Shown: positions 8,346 to 16,546, numbered from the stretch's first letter. The stretch: 64,000 nucleotides of DNA from Janthinobacterium psychrotolerans (GCF_001677885.1 NZ_LOCQ01000049.1:105557-169556), one strand, 5' to 3'. Notes: generated by a model not told the origin, from the sequence alone. Numbers and translations: made by a program.

Positions 8346-8684
8346 TCAGTGCTTGCGGCGCAGCCAGGCTGCGGCGACGGCGGCAATGGCCACCAGCCCC
8401 AGCGCCGGCTTGACCAGCTTCTTGCGGCCGATGAACGACAGCGCCGTCATCGCATACGGCATCAGGCTTTGCAGGCGAAAGCCGCCTGGCGCCAGCAGGG
8501 ATTCGACGCGATGGCCGGCAAAGCCGGTCACCGTGTGCATCACGCCCTGCAGTACGGTTTCCGGGCGCAGCGCATGGCTCAGATTGGCGCGGGCATGCAC
8601 GATGCTTACGCGGTACAGTTCGCCTTCGGCGATCAGTTGCCGCTTGCGCGCCGCTTGCAGCGCGATTTTGTCGTGTTCCGACAT
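8346..8684 (-). CDS. YqjK-like small protein
   Basis: A 112-residue protein with a charged helical N-terminus (MSEHDKIALQAARKRQLIAE) and a hydrophobic C-terminal segment (about 90-108) ending in basic residues WLRRKH. It is the third gene of the yqjD-yqjE set, where YqjK-type proteins of similar size occur in other proteobacteria. Sequence similarity to E. coli YqjK cannot be confirmed by eye, so the name rests mainly on position and layout. Function is unknown. Confidence 0.6.
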   Translation of the reverse strand: MSEHDKIALQAARKRQLIAEGELYRVSIVHARANLSHALRPETVLQGVMHTVTGFAGHRVESLLAPGGFRLQSLMPYAMTALSFIGRKKLVKPALGLVAIAAVAAAWLRRKH

Positions 8685-8713
8685 GGGTATTCCTCCTTGG
8701 GCAGCATGGCAGA

Positions 8714-8753
8714 GGCAAGGCCCGCAGGGAAGCGATTCCGTGCGGGCCTTGCC
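8714..8753. other. Perfect 13-bp stem-loop between two operon genes
   Basis: GGCAAGGCCCGCA (8714-8726) pairs fully with TGCGGGCCTTGCC (8741-8753). There is no T run, so it is more likely an mRNA stability or partial-termination element inside the yqjD-yqjE-yqjK transcript than a full stop. Confidence 0.5.
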
Positions 8754-8761
8754 AGCTGGTA

Positions 8762-9148
8762 CTAGATCAGCATGTCGCGGTCGGCTTTCAATTCAGCCAT
8801 GGTGGCTGGCAGTGAAAGCTTACCTTGACGCAGCATTGATCGCGCATACAGGACGAGACCGACCGCCAGCAGCGCGAACACCGCCGTCATGATCAGCAGT
8901 ATCTTCCAGCCCAGGCTATCCCAGGCCAGGAAGACCACCAGCACGCTGCCATACGCGATGGCAAACAGGCCTGCCACCATCGCCAGGGCGAAAATGACGA
9001 CAAGTTGCAGCAGATGCGTGCGCACTTCCGACAATTCGATGCTTGCCAGTTCCAGCCGCGACAACAGCAGTCCGACCGCGTTTCTGGCCAGGCCGGCGAT
9101 CGAGGCGATCAATCCCGGCCCCTGGTGAGACGAAGCAGACTTGTCCAT
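8762..9148 (-). CDS. yqjE: YqjE-like membrane protein (phage holin superfamily fold)
   Basis: A 128-residue inner-membrane protein. An amphipathic N-terminus (about 10-45) is followed by two strong membrane helices (about 48-75 and 80-103) and a charged tail. The layout matches YqjE, which databases often file under a holin superfamily. Nothing phage-related is nearby, so lysis is not its likely role. It lies 15 bases downstream of the yqjD-like gene, consistent with co-transcription. In E. coli the yqjD group is stationary-phase induced (known); a shared role here is inference. Confidence 0.82.
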   Translation of the reverse strand: MDKSASSHQGPGLIASIAGLARNAVGLLLSRLELASIELSEVRTHLLQLVVIFALAMVAGLFAIAYGSVLVVFLAWDSLGWKILLIMTAVFALLAVGLVLYARSMLRQGKLSLPATMAELKADRDMLI

Positions 9149-9163
9149 ATCGCTCCCGAGTGA

Positions 9164-9466
9164 TTACTTGCGGCCCAGGATAAAGCCAGCCAGTACGCCG
9201 ACGCCAGCGGCGAGGGCCACCGTGCGCCATGGGTTTTCTTTGACATAGCCATCGGCCTGGGAGGCGATTTCCTTGGCCGACACGATGGCGGCCGCTTGCG
9301 CCTCATGCGCCTTGACCAGGGCGGCGTCCAGGGTTTTCATGCCCTTGACGCGCACTTCGTCGGCTTTTTCGCCGGTCAGGGCGGCAGCGGCGCTGAACAG
9401 GGCCTGGGCATCTTTCACCAGGGTTTTGACATCGTTATTGACGGTGGTGATATTGTTTTCCAACAT
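9164..9466 (-). CDS. yqjD: YqjD/ElaB family (DUF883) membrane-anchored protein
   Basis: A 100-residue protein. A long N-terminal helix with heptad character (about 1-78) ends in a C-terminal tail anchor (VALAAGVGVLAGFILGRK), with NPWRTV just before it, a hallmark of the DUF883 family. E. coli YqjD and ElaB sit in the inner membrane, bind ribosomes through the N-terminus, and are induced in stationary phase. It is the first gene of the operon running down to 8346. Confidence 0.9.
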   Translation of the reverse strand: MLENNITTVNNDVKTLVKDAQALFSAAAALTGEKADEVRVKGMKTLDAALVKAHEAQAAAIVSAKEIASQADGYVKENPWRTVALAAGVGVLAGFILGRK

Positions 9467-9525
9467 GGTTAAACTCCTCAGCTGTGGATGAATGTAATTT
9501 CTTGTGACAACGTGACGATGAACGC

Positions 9526-10062
9526 TTATTCCATCAGATCGCGCATGTCATCGGCGTGCTCTTCTTCGACGGCCATGATCTTGATCAACAAGTGACGCGT
9601 GGTCGGATCCGTTTCGCCGATCTTGACGATCATCTGGCGGTACGATTCGATCGCCACGCGCTCGGCGATCAGATTGGCCTTGACCATGCTTTGCACGTCG
9701 TCGGAGTCATCATACTCGGCATGGCTGCGCTCAAGCAATGTTGCCGGATTAAAATCTGGCTTGCCGTTCAATTGAACGATGCGTTCGGCCAGCCAGTCGG
9801 CGTGTTCCTGTTCCTGCTCGGCATGTTCGAGGAACTCGGCCTTGATGGTGCCGTTATCACGTCCGCTCACCGTGTAGTAATGGCGCTTGTAGCGCGCAAT
9901 GCACACCAGCTCGGTAGCCAGGGCGCCATTCAACATGGTGATTACTTCCTGGCGATTGGCCTGGTAGCCTTCGGTGACGGCGCCGTCGTCAAGATTCCTG
10001 GCGGCGGCGCGGATGGCGGCCGTATCGATTCCCGAAGGAGTGGCAACTGAAGTATCGGACAT
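9526..10062 (-). CDS. Ferritin-like/bacterioferritin-type diiron protein
   Basis: A 178-residue protein. ATG 10062 was chosen because GAGAGGAA lies just upstream. Four helices carry the ferritin ligand pattern: Glu in ATELVCIARYKRHYY, E-x6-EH in AEQEQEHADWLAERI, a third-helix Glu in AERVAIESY, and EEEHADDM in the fourth. The family oxidises and stores iron and can protect DNA and protein from peroxide. It lies between the yqjD-like operon and the OmpA/DUF4398 pair on the same strand, which fits a stress-protection cluster. Confidence 0.85.
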   Translation of the reverse strand: MSDTSVATPSGIDTAAIRAAARNLDDGAVTEGYQANRQEVITMLNGALATELVCIARYKRHYYTVSGRDNGTIKAEFLEHAEQEQEHADWLAERIVQLNGKPDFNPATLLERSHAEYDDSDDVQSMVKANLIAERVAIESYRQMIVKIGETDPTTRHLLIKIMAVEEEHADDMRDLME

Positions 10063-10178
10063 AATTTTCCTCTCAATTCTAGCGTGGGTATCCGCCAGCC
10101 AAACAGGGCCGGCGCTGCCTTGGTACTGCCGCAGCAAAGGCGCTTGCCCCCGCTGCGCTTGACACCAATCAGTTCAAA

Positions 10179-11078
10179 TTAACGACGGGCGGGAATAGCC
10201 GTGTTGTCTTCCGACAGCACGATTTCCACGCGGCGATTGAGCTGGCGGTTGCCGGCGTTATCGTTGCCCGCCGCAGGGTAAGCTTCGCCATAGCCGCGCG
10301 TGGCGATGCGGTCACGGGCGATGCCCTGTTCCAGCAAAGCATTACGCACCGATTCGGCGCGGCGCTGCGACAATTCCAGGTTATGCGCCGAGCTGCCGGT
10401 GCTGTCCGTGAAACCCTCGATCAGCACGGTGCGCTGCGGATTGTTTTTCAGCACGTCGGCCAGCTTGCGCGCCGTGTTCATGCCATCGGCCGTCAGGTTG
10501 GCCTTGTCGGTGCCGAACAGCACGTCGCCCAAGGTGATGATCATGCCGCGTTCGGTTTTCTTGGCGGCCAGGTCGGCCAGCTGCACTTCCAGCGCGGCGG
10601 CGCGCGCCTGGGCGTCGCGGGTCGCCATTTCAGCGCTTTGGGCTTGCGCCTTGGCCGCTTCGGCAGCCGCTTGCGCAGCCTGGGCGCGGGCGGTGGCCTG
10701 GTCAGCCTGCTGGGTGCGCGCTTCCAGGCGCAGTTCGTCGCGCTGCTTGCCGGCATTGGCCACATCGGCTTCAGCAGCTTTCTGTTTGGCTACTTCTTGT
10801 GCGGTGGCGATTTTTTGCTTGGCCAGATAGGCCAGCTTGTCGACCTGTTCCTTGTCTTCCTGGCGCGTGGCGGCGGCGTTTGCCGCTTCCAGCGCGGCGC
10901 TGGCGTCACGCCATTCGCGTGCGGCATAGGTCGATACCATCGGGTTCGACTGGGCGGCCATGTAGTCGCCGCGCGTCTGGTCGAGCAGGCTGGTGGTGGT
11001 CGGTGCGGAGCTGCAAGCGGCAACCAGGGCAGCCATGGCCAGCAGGCCGGGAATGGTGGTGTAGTGAGCTTTTTTCAT
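10179..11078 (-). CDS. OmpA-domain lipoprotein with coiled-coil stalk
   Basis: A 299-residue protein. The signal peptide ends in a lipobox (VAAC, Cys at about 22). An Ala/Gln/Glu-rich helical region (about 55-175) should form a coiled coil and carries a DUF4398-like start. An OmpA peptidoglycan-binding domain follows (about 185-290: GDVLFGTDKANLTADG, EGFTDSTGSSAHN, NRRVEIV). It would link the outer membrane to the cell wall with the stalk spanning the periplasm. The gene upstream (11097-11501) is a shorter DUF4398 lipoprotein 18 bases away, so the two are co-transcribed and may interact. Confidence 0.88.
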   Translation of the reverse strand: MKKAHYTTIPGLLAMAALVAACSSAPTTTSLLDQTRGDYMAAQSNPMVSTYAAREWRDASAALEAANAAATRQEDKEQVDKLAYLAKQKIATAQEVAKQKAAEADVANAGKQRDELRLEARTQQADQATARAQAAQAAAEAAKAQAQSAEMATRDAQARAAALEVQLADLAAKKTERGMIITLGDVLFGTDKANLTADGMNTARKLADVLKNNPQRTVLIEGFTDSTGSSAHNLELSQRRAESVRNALLEQGIARDRIATRGYGEAYPAAGNDNAGNRQLNRRVEIVLSEDNTAIPARR

Positions 11079-11096
11079 GATGTGTGGTTCCTGTTG

Positions 11097-11501
11097 TTAT
11101 TGTTGGGGAGCTTGCATGTTGGCGCGGTTGAGTTCTTCGCGCATGACGCGGATGTTCTCGTTGATTTCGTCGGCGGCGGTGGTGGCCTTGGTCGAGTTGG
11201 CCTTGCTTTGCGCCAGTTTGGCGTCCGCCTGCGCCTGGTCGGCAAGTTCGCGCGCCAGCTTGTAGTCGCGGTCTTTCAGGGCCTGGTTGGCGCGCATCAT
11301 TTTTTCGCGGGCCGAACGCATTTCATCGGGCGCCAGTTCGGCGGCGCCGGCGCTGGCCGCATTGTCCAGTGCGGCGCGCGACACGGCCACATCGGCCGTG
11401 GCCGGGGTTTTCTGGCTGGCGCAGCCGGTCATCAGCACGGCGGCGGTGGCGCAGGCGGCCAGTGCGGTCAGGGGGAATTTGAAAAGATCTCGGTTTGTCA
11501 T
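11097..11501 (-). CDS. DUF4398 lipoprotein
   Basis: A 134-residue protein. ATG 11501 follows AGGAG by seven A residues. The signal peptide ends in the lipobox MTGC (Cys at about 27). The mature protein is a single helical DUF4398 domain (about 40-125) with AREKMMRANQALKDRDYKLA, resembling the stalk of the OmpA-type protein next to it. The family has no assigned function. It is first in a two-gene operon, with a Crp/Fnr-type palindrome 178 bases upstream in the gap shared with the divergent AsmA gene. Confidence 0.85.
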   Translation of the reverse strand: MTNRDLFKFPLTALAACATAAVLMTGCASQKTPATADVAVSRAALDNAASAGAAELAPDEMRSAREKMMRANQALKDRDYKLARELADQAQADAKLAQSKANSTKATTAADEINENIRVMREELNRANMQAPQQ

Positions 11502-11678
11502 TTTTTTTCTCCTGGAGAACATAGTGGATAACGGGGGTTTGCATCAAAACTGGTCTTACCGCGCCGCACTGGATGCATGAAGCGGCGCCTGATGTATGAC
11601 GTTATAGCCCCTGGTACGGGCACTATCAGTTCGGTGCCGCACATAGCGTAAGAAAGCGACAATAGTCACGGCGGCAAC

Positions 11679-11692
11679 GTGCGCCAGCGTAC
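11679..11692. promoter_or_regulatory. Crp/Fnr-type palindrome between DUF4398 and AsmA genes
   Basis: GTGCGCCAGCGTAC fits the island palindrome. The hexamer 22 bases downstream on the plus strand is only TTTCCT, with a better TAGCAT at 11722-11727; on the minus strand it is CTTTCT. Direction is therefore uncertain, and this is the weakest member of the set. Confidence 0.45.
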
Positions 11693-11783
11693 AAAGGGGC
11701 GTGCGCGCGCCCTGTTTCCTGTAGCATCGGGCATACTGCCGCGCCCCGCGCCACCGCCGCGTTCCATCAGAAAGAATTGATCC

Positions 11784-13868
11784 ATGCCTCACCTGCCGCT
11801 CCCCAAGTCGCGCCGCGCCAAGATCGCGCTGTCCAGCGCCGGCCTGCTCGTTGTCGTGCCCGCCGTCGCCCTCGTCGTGCTGATGAATGCCGACTGGAAC
11901 CGCGCCAAGCCCTGGCTCAGCGCCCGCACCAGCGAAGCGCTGGGCCGGCCCCTCGTGATCGATGGCGACCTGTCGCTGACCTGGCGGCAGCCGGCGGTAA
12001 CGGGCCAGCGCGGCTGGCGCGACTACCTGCCCTGGCCGCATCTGCAGGCGCAAAGTGTGCGCATGGGCAATCCCGCCGGCATCACGGCCGAGCCGGGCCA
12101 TCCCGATTCGGCCCGTGTCAGCCAGCTGGCCTTCTCGCTCAATCCGCTGGCCTTGCTCAACAAGAAAATCGTGATCCCGGAACTGCGCTTCGACAGCCCG
12201 GCGGTGCGCCTGCTGCGCGGCAAGGACGGCAACAACAACTGGACGTTTGAAAAACAGAATCCGGACTCGGCATGGCAGTTCGAGCTGCAAAGCGTGGTCT
12301 TCAGCAAGGGCACGGTGTACCTGACCGACGGCGTGACCAATTCAAGCATGAAGGCCGAGGTCGACACCATCGTCGACCCACGCTACGGCATCGCCTGGAC
12401 CGTGGCCGGCACCTATCGCGGCGCGCCCGTGAAAGGCAGCGGCAAGGCCGGTGGCGTGCTGTCGCTGCGGCAGCAGGGCACGCCGTTTCCGCTGCAGGCC
12501 GAAATGCACTCGGGTGGCACCAGCCTGGCCATCGTCGGCACCTTGACGCGCCCGACCCGGCTGGCCGCGCTCGACGTGCTGCTGAAAATAGCCGGGCCCA
12601 GCATGGCGCAGCTGTATCCGCTGACGGGCGTGCTGCTGCCGGAAACGCCGCCCTTCAGCGCGCAAGGACGGCTGACCGGCGTGATCAAGCGTGGCGGCGG
12701 CGACTGGGTGTATGACAAGTTCAGCGGCAAGGTGGGATCGAGCGATGTCGAAGGCAAGATGACGTACTCGGAACGCAAACCGCGCAATTTCCTGACCGGC
12801 AACGTCCATTCGCGCCTGCTGCAGTTCAGCGATCTGGGTCCGCTGGTGGGCGCGGACAACCGCGCCAGCAAGGCGCAGCGCGGCGCGCGCCACCTGCAGC
12901 CAGCCGGCCGCGTATTGCCGGTAGAAACATTCAGGACCGAACGCTGGACCAGCCTGGACGCCGACGTGCGCTACACGGCCGACAAGATCACGCGCGACGC
13001 CGACTTGCCGATCAGCCAGGTCGACACCCACATCGTGCTGAAAGACAGCGTGCTGTCGCTCAATCCGCTCAACTTCAATATCGCCGGCGGCACCCTGGTC
13101 TCGCAGATCAGGATGGACGGCAGCGGCAAAACGGTGACCGGCGGCATCGCGGCCGAACTGAAGGCGAGCGCGCGCCGCATGCAGATCAAGCAGCTGTTTC
13201 CGAAGCTGGCGCCGCTGCAGGCCAGCGTCGGCCAGATCAATGGCGACGCCGCCCTGACGGCGACCGGCAACTCGGTGGCCAGCTTGCTGGGCAACTCGAA
13301 TGGCGAGGTCAAGGCCCTGATCAATGGCGGCAGCGTCAGCAAACTGCTGCTCGAGGAAATGGGGCTCAATATCGGCAGCGTGGTGCTGGCGAAACTGGCC
13401 GGCGACAAGCAGGTCAGACTGAACTGCATGGCGGCCGATTTCGGCGTCACCCATGGCCTGATGCAGACGCGCCAGTTTATTGTCGACACGCAAGACGCCA
13501 CCTTGCATGTCAACGGCACCGTCAACCTGGAAAACGAGCAGCTGGACCTGACCCTGAAACCGGACAGCAAGGGCGTGCGCATCTTTTCGCTGCGCTCGCC
13601 CCTGTATGTCAAAGGCACCTTCAGCGACCCCGACGTCAGCGTCGACAAGGGCGTGCTGGCCTTGCGCGCCGGTGGCGCGCTGGCGCTGGCGGCGGTGGCG
13701 CCGTTTGCCGCCCTGCTGCCGCTGGTCAATGCGGGACCTGGCGAACAGAGCGAATGCGCCGCCTTGCTGAGCCAGGCCGGCAGCAAACCGGTGGCGCCGC
13801 CGCCGGGCCAGCAGCGCGCACGCCAGGGCGCCAGGCCGAAGACCGGCGAACGGGCTATCCCGCGCTGA
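11784..13868 (+). CDS. AsmA family protein
   Basis: A 694-residue protein with a single N-terminal membrane helix (about 15-35). After it comes DWNRAKPWLSARTSEALGRP, the AsmA family N-terminal pattern. A long beta-rich periplasmic region leads to the AsmA C-terminal domain (about 480-650). AsmA-like proteins (AsmA, TamB, YhdP) are now viewed as bridge-like carriers of phospholipid toward the outer membrane (established knowledge). The reading frame is intact. The first start is followed closely by a basic, then hydrophobic stretch, which supports ATG 11784. Confidence 0.88.
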   Translation: MPHLPLPKSRRAKIALSSAGLLVVVPAVALVVLMNADWNRAKPWLSARTSEALGRPLVIDGDLSLTWRQPAVTGQRGWRDYLPWPHLQAQSVRMGNPAGITAEPGHPDSARVSQLAFSLNPLALLNKKIVIPELRFDSPAVRLLRGKDGNNNWTFEKQNPDSAWQFELQSVVFSKGTVYLTDGVTNSSMKAEVDTIVDPRYGIAWTVAGTYRGAPVKGSGKAGGVLSLRQQGTPFPLQAEMHSGGTSLAIVGTLTRPTRLAALDVLLKIAGPSMAQLYPLTGVLLPETPPFSAQGRLTGVIKRGGGDWVYDKFSGKVGSSDVEGKMTYSERKPRNFLTGNVHSRLLQFSDLGPLVGADNRASKAQRGARHLQPAGRVLPVETFRTERWTSLDADVRYTADKITRDADLPISQVDTHIVLKDSVLSLNPLNFNIAGGTLVSQIRMDGSGKTVTGGIAAELKASARRMQIKQLFPKLAPLQASVGQINGDAALTATGNSVASLLGNSNGEVKALINGGSVSKLLLEEMGLNIGSVVLAKLAGDKQVRLNCMAADFGVTHGLMQTRQFIVDTQDATLHVNGTVNLENEQLDLTLKPDSKGVRIFSLRSPLYVKGTFSDPDVSVDKGVLALRAGGALALAAVAPFAALLPLVNAGPGEQSECAALLSQAGSKPVAPPPGQQRARQGARPKTGERAIPR

Positions 13869-13908
13869 GCGTGCCTGGATGCCGCCTTTACATTTGTTAC
13901 ACGCCTAT

Positions 13909-13950
13909 GTGCGTTGGCGAACAGATCTTATCGGCATGAAATTCTATTCT
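13909..13950 (+). promoter_or_regulatory. Crp/Fnr-type palindrome and -10 box before the OsmB-like gene
   Basis: GTGCGTTGGCGAAC (13909-13922) is followed after exactly 22 bases by TATTCT (13945-13950), the same hexamer and spacing as the site before the OmpA gene at 1245. Confidence 0.6.
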
Positions 13951-14032
13951 GTCACTGTGCTTGAACTGGCGTACCTTACTACCGGCCTCCAACCTGCCGG
14001 CGCCACGGGACCGAATCTAAAGGAGAACTACC

Positions 14033-14251
14033 ATGCAAACGATTAAAAAACTCGCCGCTACCACTTCCATCGCCGCCCTGGTGCTGAGCCTGACCGCTTG
14101 CGCCAATATGTCGGGCCAGGATAAAAACACCGCCGTTGGCGCAGGTATCGGCGCCGTTGCCGGCTCCGTGCTGACCGGCGGCAGCGCTGTTGGCGCAGTT
14201 GGCGGCGCAGCCGTCGGCGGCGTGATCGGCAACCAGGTCAAGCCGAAGTAA
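14033..14251 (+). CDS. Small glycine-zipper lipoprotein (OsmB-like)
   Basis: A 72-residue protein with AAAGGAG upstream. The signal peptide ends in a lipobox (LTAC, Cys at about 23). The rest is one glycine zipper (AVGAGIGAVAGSVLTGG, then GAVGGAAVGGVIGNQVKP). Size and layout match OsmB, an osmotically and stationary-phase-induced outer-membrane lipoprotein. It is a single-gene unit with a Crp/Fnr-type promoter and a strong terminator, placed next to the regulator gene itself. Confidence 0.85.
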   Translation: MQTIKKLAATTSIAALVLSLTACANMSGQDKNTAVGAGIGAVAGSVLTGGSAVGAVGGAAVGGVIGNQVKPK

Positions 14252-14263
14252 TTGTTGGCCATA

Positions 14264-14303
14264 AAAAGCGGGGCGGCTATCGTGATAGCCGCCCCGCTTT
14301 TTT
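14264..14303. terminator. Strong bidirectional terminator
   Basis: A 17-bp stem (AAAAGCGGGGCGGCTAT with its complement) has a CGTG loop and T runs on both strands. It serves the OsmB-like gene and possibly the convergent Crp/Fnr gene ending at 14346. Confidence 0.9.
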
Positions 14304-14345
14304 ACGTCCCGCGTCGCCACAGGAGTGTCCTGCAGATGCCATGCC

Positions 14346-15110
14346 TTACACGAAGACGTTGGCCATGCCGGCCGTGCCTGCATCCTTGACCAGCTCGTAG
14401 CAACGGCACGAGACCGCTTCCAGCCCTGCCGAATCGAGGATCTCGATATTGCCGCGGCTGTAGGTAATGAGCTTTTGCTGCTGCAGCGCGCTGGCCGCCT
14501 TGGTAACGCCGACGCGCCGCACGCCCAGCGTGTGGGCAAGGAATTCATGCGTCAGGTGAAATTTTTCGGACTGCAGGCGGTCGCGCGTGATCAACAGCGA
14601 GCGGGCCAGCCGCGCTTCGAGCACATGGAATCGGCTGCACACGGCAATCTGGATCGCCTGCGCCAGCAAGGTGTCGGTGTAGCGGTACAGCAGGCGCTGC
14701 AAGGATTCGAGCTGGGCAAATTCGGCGCAGAAGTCGGCGCGGGCAATACGGCTGGCGCTGCCGGACCGCTGGACCACGGCGCGCACCTGCGCCAGTTCAT
14801 GGCCCAGCGCCACGGACGCGCCCAGCACGCCTTCGCGGCCGACCGAACCCACTTCGAGCGTCATGCGGCCTTCGGCCACGGCCAGCAGCGAGATCAGGCA
14901 GTCGCCCGGGAAATAAATATGATTGATCGGCTGGCCCGGTTCGTACAGCACGTCGCCGACGTCGACCGTGACGGTATCGAACAGCGCCGACAGATGCTTG
15001 AGGTCGGACTCCGGCAGGCTGGCCAGCAGGCGGTTGCCTGCAGCGGCAGCAGCCAATGCGGAGCGGCCTGCATCGCGGGGCAGGTTGATGGTAGCGGTCA
15101 TTGATGGCAT
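14346..15110 (-). CDS. Crp/Fnr family transcriptional regulator
   Basis: A 254-residue regulator. ATG 15110 was chosen because AAGGAAA lies eight bases upstream; ATG 15143 has no ribosome site. A cyclic-nucleotide-type jelly roll (about 30-150: VGDVLYEPGQPINHIYFPGD) has no cluster of N-terminal cysteines, so an FNR iron-sulphur sensor is not indicated. A long dimer helix leads to a winged HTH (about 185-230) with EFLAHTLGVRRVGVTKAAS. Compared with CRP the recognition helix keeps an Arg but has Val where CRP has Glu181, implying altered DNA specificity. Its promoter carries the island palindrome, suggesting autoregulation; the signal sensed is unknown. Confidence 0.88.
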   Translation of the reverse strand: MPSMTATINLPRDAGRSALAAAAAGNRLLASLPESDLKHLSALFDTVTVDVGDVLYEPGQPINHIYFPGDCLISLLAVAEGRMTLEVGSVGREGVLGASVALGHELAQVRAVVQRSGSASRIARADFCAEFAQLESLQRLLYRYTDTLLAQAIQIAVCSRFHVLEARLARSLLITRDRLQSEKFHLTHEFLAHTLGVRRVGVTKAASALQQQKLITYSRGNIEILDSAGLEAVSCRCYELVKDAGTAGMANVFV

Positions 15111-15154
15111 TGCCTTTTCCTTGGTGTCGTTACAACTCGACATAATTTTTACTT

Positions 15155-15224
15155 AGCCTACGGTGCCGCCTTGGCCCTGTATGTACGGTGACGCACGGAA
15201 GCGAATCACGTGGCGACGCACACT
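15155..15224. promoter_or_regulatory. Crp/Fnr-type palindrome in the divergent regulator/glycine-zipper promoter
   Basis: GTACGGTGACGCAC (15183-15196) lies between the divergent genes. Leftward a TAGGCT hexamer is at 15160-15155 and rightward a weak CACACT at 15219-15224, both 22 bases from the palindrome. One site could therefore serve both promoters, with autoregulation of the Crp/Fnr gene as the stronger case. Confidence 0.55.
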
Positions 15225-15309
15225 CGGCTTTCAAACCAACAACAAGATTCAGGCCAGGCCTTCCCGGAGCCAGCCATCCAGATACACTCAATTAAAACAG
15301 GAGCACTTC

Positions 15310-15963
15310 ATGACCACTACCACCAAATCCTTGCATCCACTTATCCTGGCGGCCGCCGTCGCGGTCGTGCTGTTTTGCGGCGTCGGCACGGCGGCCCTGA
15401 TGGGCTGGCTGCCCACTTCGGACAGCCGCGAAGCCCAGCCCCTGAGCAGCGCCGCCTCCAGCGAACAGCTGGCCAGCCTGCAAGCGATCGCGCCGCCGGC
15501 CGGCACACAGCCGCTGGCCGCCCTGCCCCAGCAACAGCCATTGGCCGTGCAGCCAGCGCCGGTACAGCGTCCGCAGCCGCAGCCCGAACCTGAGCAATAC
15601 GCGGCCGCGCCTGCGCCCGCACCGAAGGTCTGCAACAACTGCGGCGTGATCGAATCGATCAATGAAGTCAACACGCGCGCTTCGGGCAGCGGCGTCGGTG
15701 CCGCTGGTGGCGCGGTGGTCGGCGGCTTGCTGGGCAACCAGGTGGGCGGCGGCCATGGCAAGCAGCTGGCCACCGTGCTGGGCGCCGTCGGCGGCGCCGT
15801 GGCCGGCAACCAGATCGAAGGCAGCGTGCGCGCCACGCGCAGCTATAACATCGTCGTGCGCCTGGACAACGGCAAGACGCGCACCGTGCATCAAAGCGCC
15901 GCGCCGAACTGGCGCCAGGGCGACCGCGTACGCGTAGTCAACGGCGGCCTGCGCGCAGGCTAA
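15310..15963 (+). CDS. Membrane-anchored glycine-zipper 2TM protein
   Basis: A 217-residue protein. ATG 15310 follows AGGAG by six bases. An N-terminal membrane helix (about 10-35) acts as anchor. A Pro/Gln/Ala-rich linker (about 50-105), a CNNCGVIESI motif with two cysteines, a glycine zipper (about 130-170) and a C-terminal beta part (YNIVVRLDNGKTRTVHQ, then GDRVRVVNGG) follow. The last two parts match the lipoprotein at 6055-6495, so they are paralogues with different anchors. It is divergent from the Crp/Fnr gene and probably in its regulon (inference). Confidence 0.87.
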   Translation: MTTTTKSLHPLILAAAVAVVLFCGVGTAALMGWLPTSDSREAQPLSSAASSEQLASLQAIAPPAGTQPLAALPQQQPLAVQPAPVQRPQPQPEPEQYAAAPAPAPKVCNNCGVIESINEVNTRASGSGVGAAGGAVVGGLLGNQVGGGHGKQLATVLGAVGGAVAGNQIEGSVRATRSYNIVVRLDNGKTRTVHQSAAPNWRQGDRVRVVNGGLRAG

Positions 15964-15993
15964 GACCATCAGCTCTCGTTGCTGATTGAACAC

Positions 15994-16018
15994 ACGCCCG
16001 GCCAGTCCGGGCGTTTTC
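15994..16018 (+). terminator. Terminator of the glycine-zipper gene
   Basis: ACGCCCGG pairs with CCGGGCGT around CCAGT and is followed by TTTCTTTTT. Confidence 0.85.
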
Positions 16019-16029
16019 TTTTTGATCAT

Positions 16030-16071
16030 GTTCGTTCGCGCACAGATGAGACTGTTGCAACAGGAGATGAT
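16030..16071 (+). promoter_or_regulatory. Crp/Fnr-type palindrome and -10 box before a small membrane protein
   Basis: GTTCGTTCGCGCAC (16030-16043) is followed after 22 bases by GATGAT (16066-16071, four of six consensus positions). It lies 72 bases before the GTG at 16115. Confidence 0.55.
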
Positions 16072-16114
16072 GCACTCAGGAAATTTAAAAAGTGACTCAT
16101 ACAAGGAGGCGGAC

Positions 16115-16372
16115 GTGGACAATAACAAGGCTGGCAACAAGATATGGCTGAGCTTTATCGGCGGCGGCATGCTGGCGACGCTACTGGGCTTCTGCGCGCT
16201 GGACCTCGCTCCCGGCGGCGCGGCCGCCCCCGTATTCGGCGTGATGCTGCTGCTGACCGGCGGCATGCTCAGCTGCCTGGCCGGCGCCGTCGGCATGGCA
16301 GGCATGCTGGCCTGGCTGCCAGGCATGGCGGAAGCGGAACATGCCAATGTGCAAGGAAGTGCAAATAAGTAG
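16115..16372 (+). CDS. Small two-helix membrane protein
   Basis: An 85-residue protein of unknown function. GTG 16115 was preferred over earlier ATGs because a full AAGGAGG ribosome site lies five bases upstream and the upstream part overlaps a terminator and promoter. After a short polar start (VDNNKAGNKIW) come two Gly/Ala/Leu-rich helices (about 10-30 and 38-62) and a short acidic tail. It lies in the stress island with its own Crp/Fnr-type promoter. No family is recognised. Confidence 0.65.
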   Translation: MDNNKAGNKIWLSFIGGGMLATLLGFCALDLAPGGAAAPVFGVMLLLTGGMLSCLAGAVGMAGMLAWLPGMAEAEHANVQGSANK

Positions 16373-16379
16373 GCGTTGT

Positions 16380-16421
16380 GTACGACACCGTACAGATAGT
16401 TTTGGCAGCAAAGTAGACAAT
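16380..16421 (+). promoter_or_regulatory. Crp/Fnr-type palindrome and -10 box before the lmo0937-type gene
   Basis: GTACGACACCGTAC (16380-16393) is followed after 22 bases by GACAAT (16416-16421). It lies 153 bases before the start at 16547, leaving a leader of roughly 120 bases. Confidence 0.58.
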
Positions 16422-16546
16422 GCGTCATGGCATCAGCGTTTTGCAGGGAGTGTCACTCCGGCAGCAACGCAAATGGCAAATAAACCGATGGCGGTACAGG
16501 TACACCACCTCGCTGTCATCCACACATTACTCACGGAGGACACATC

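Noticed and set aside
8762..9148. A phage holin, suggesting prophage
   Set aside because: The protein matches YqjE by context (with yqjD) and no other phage gene is present.
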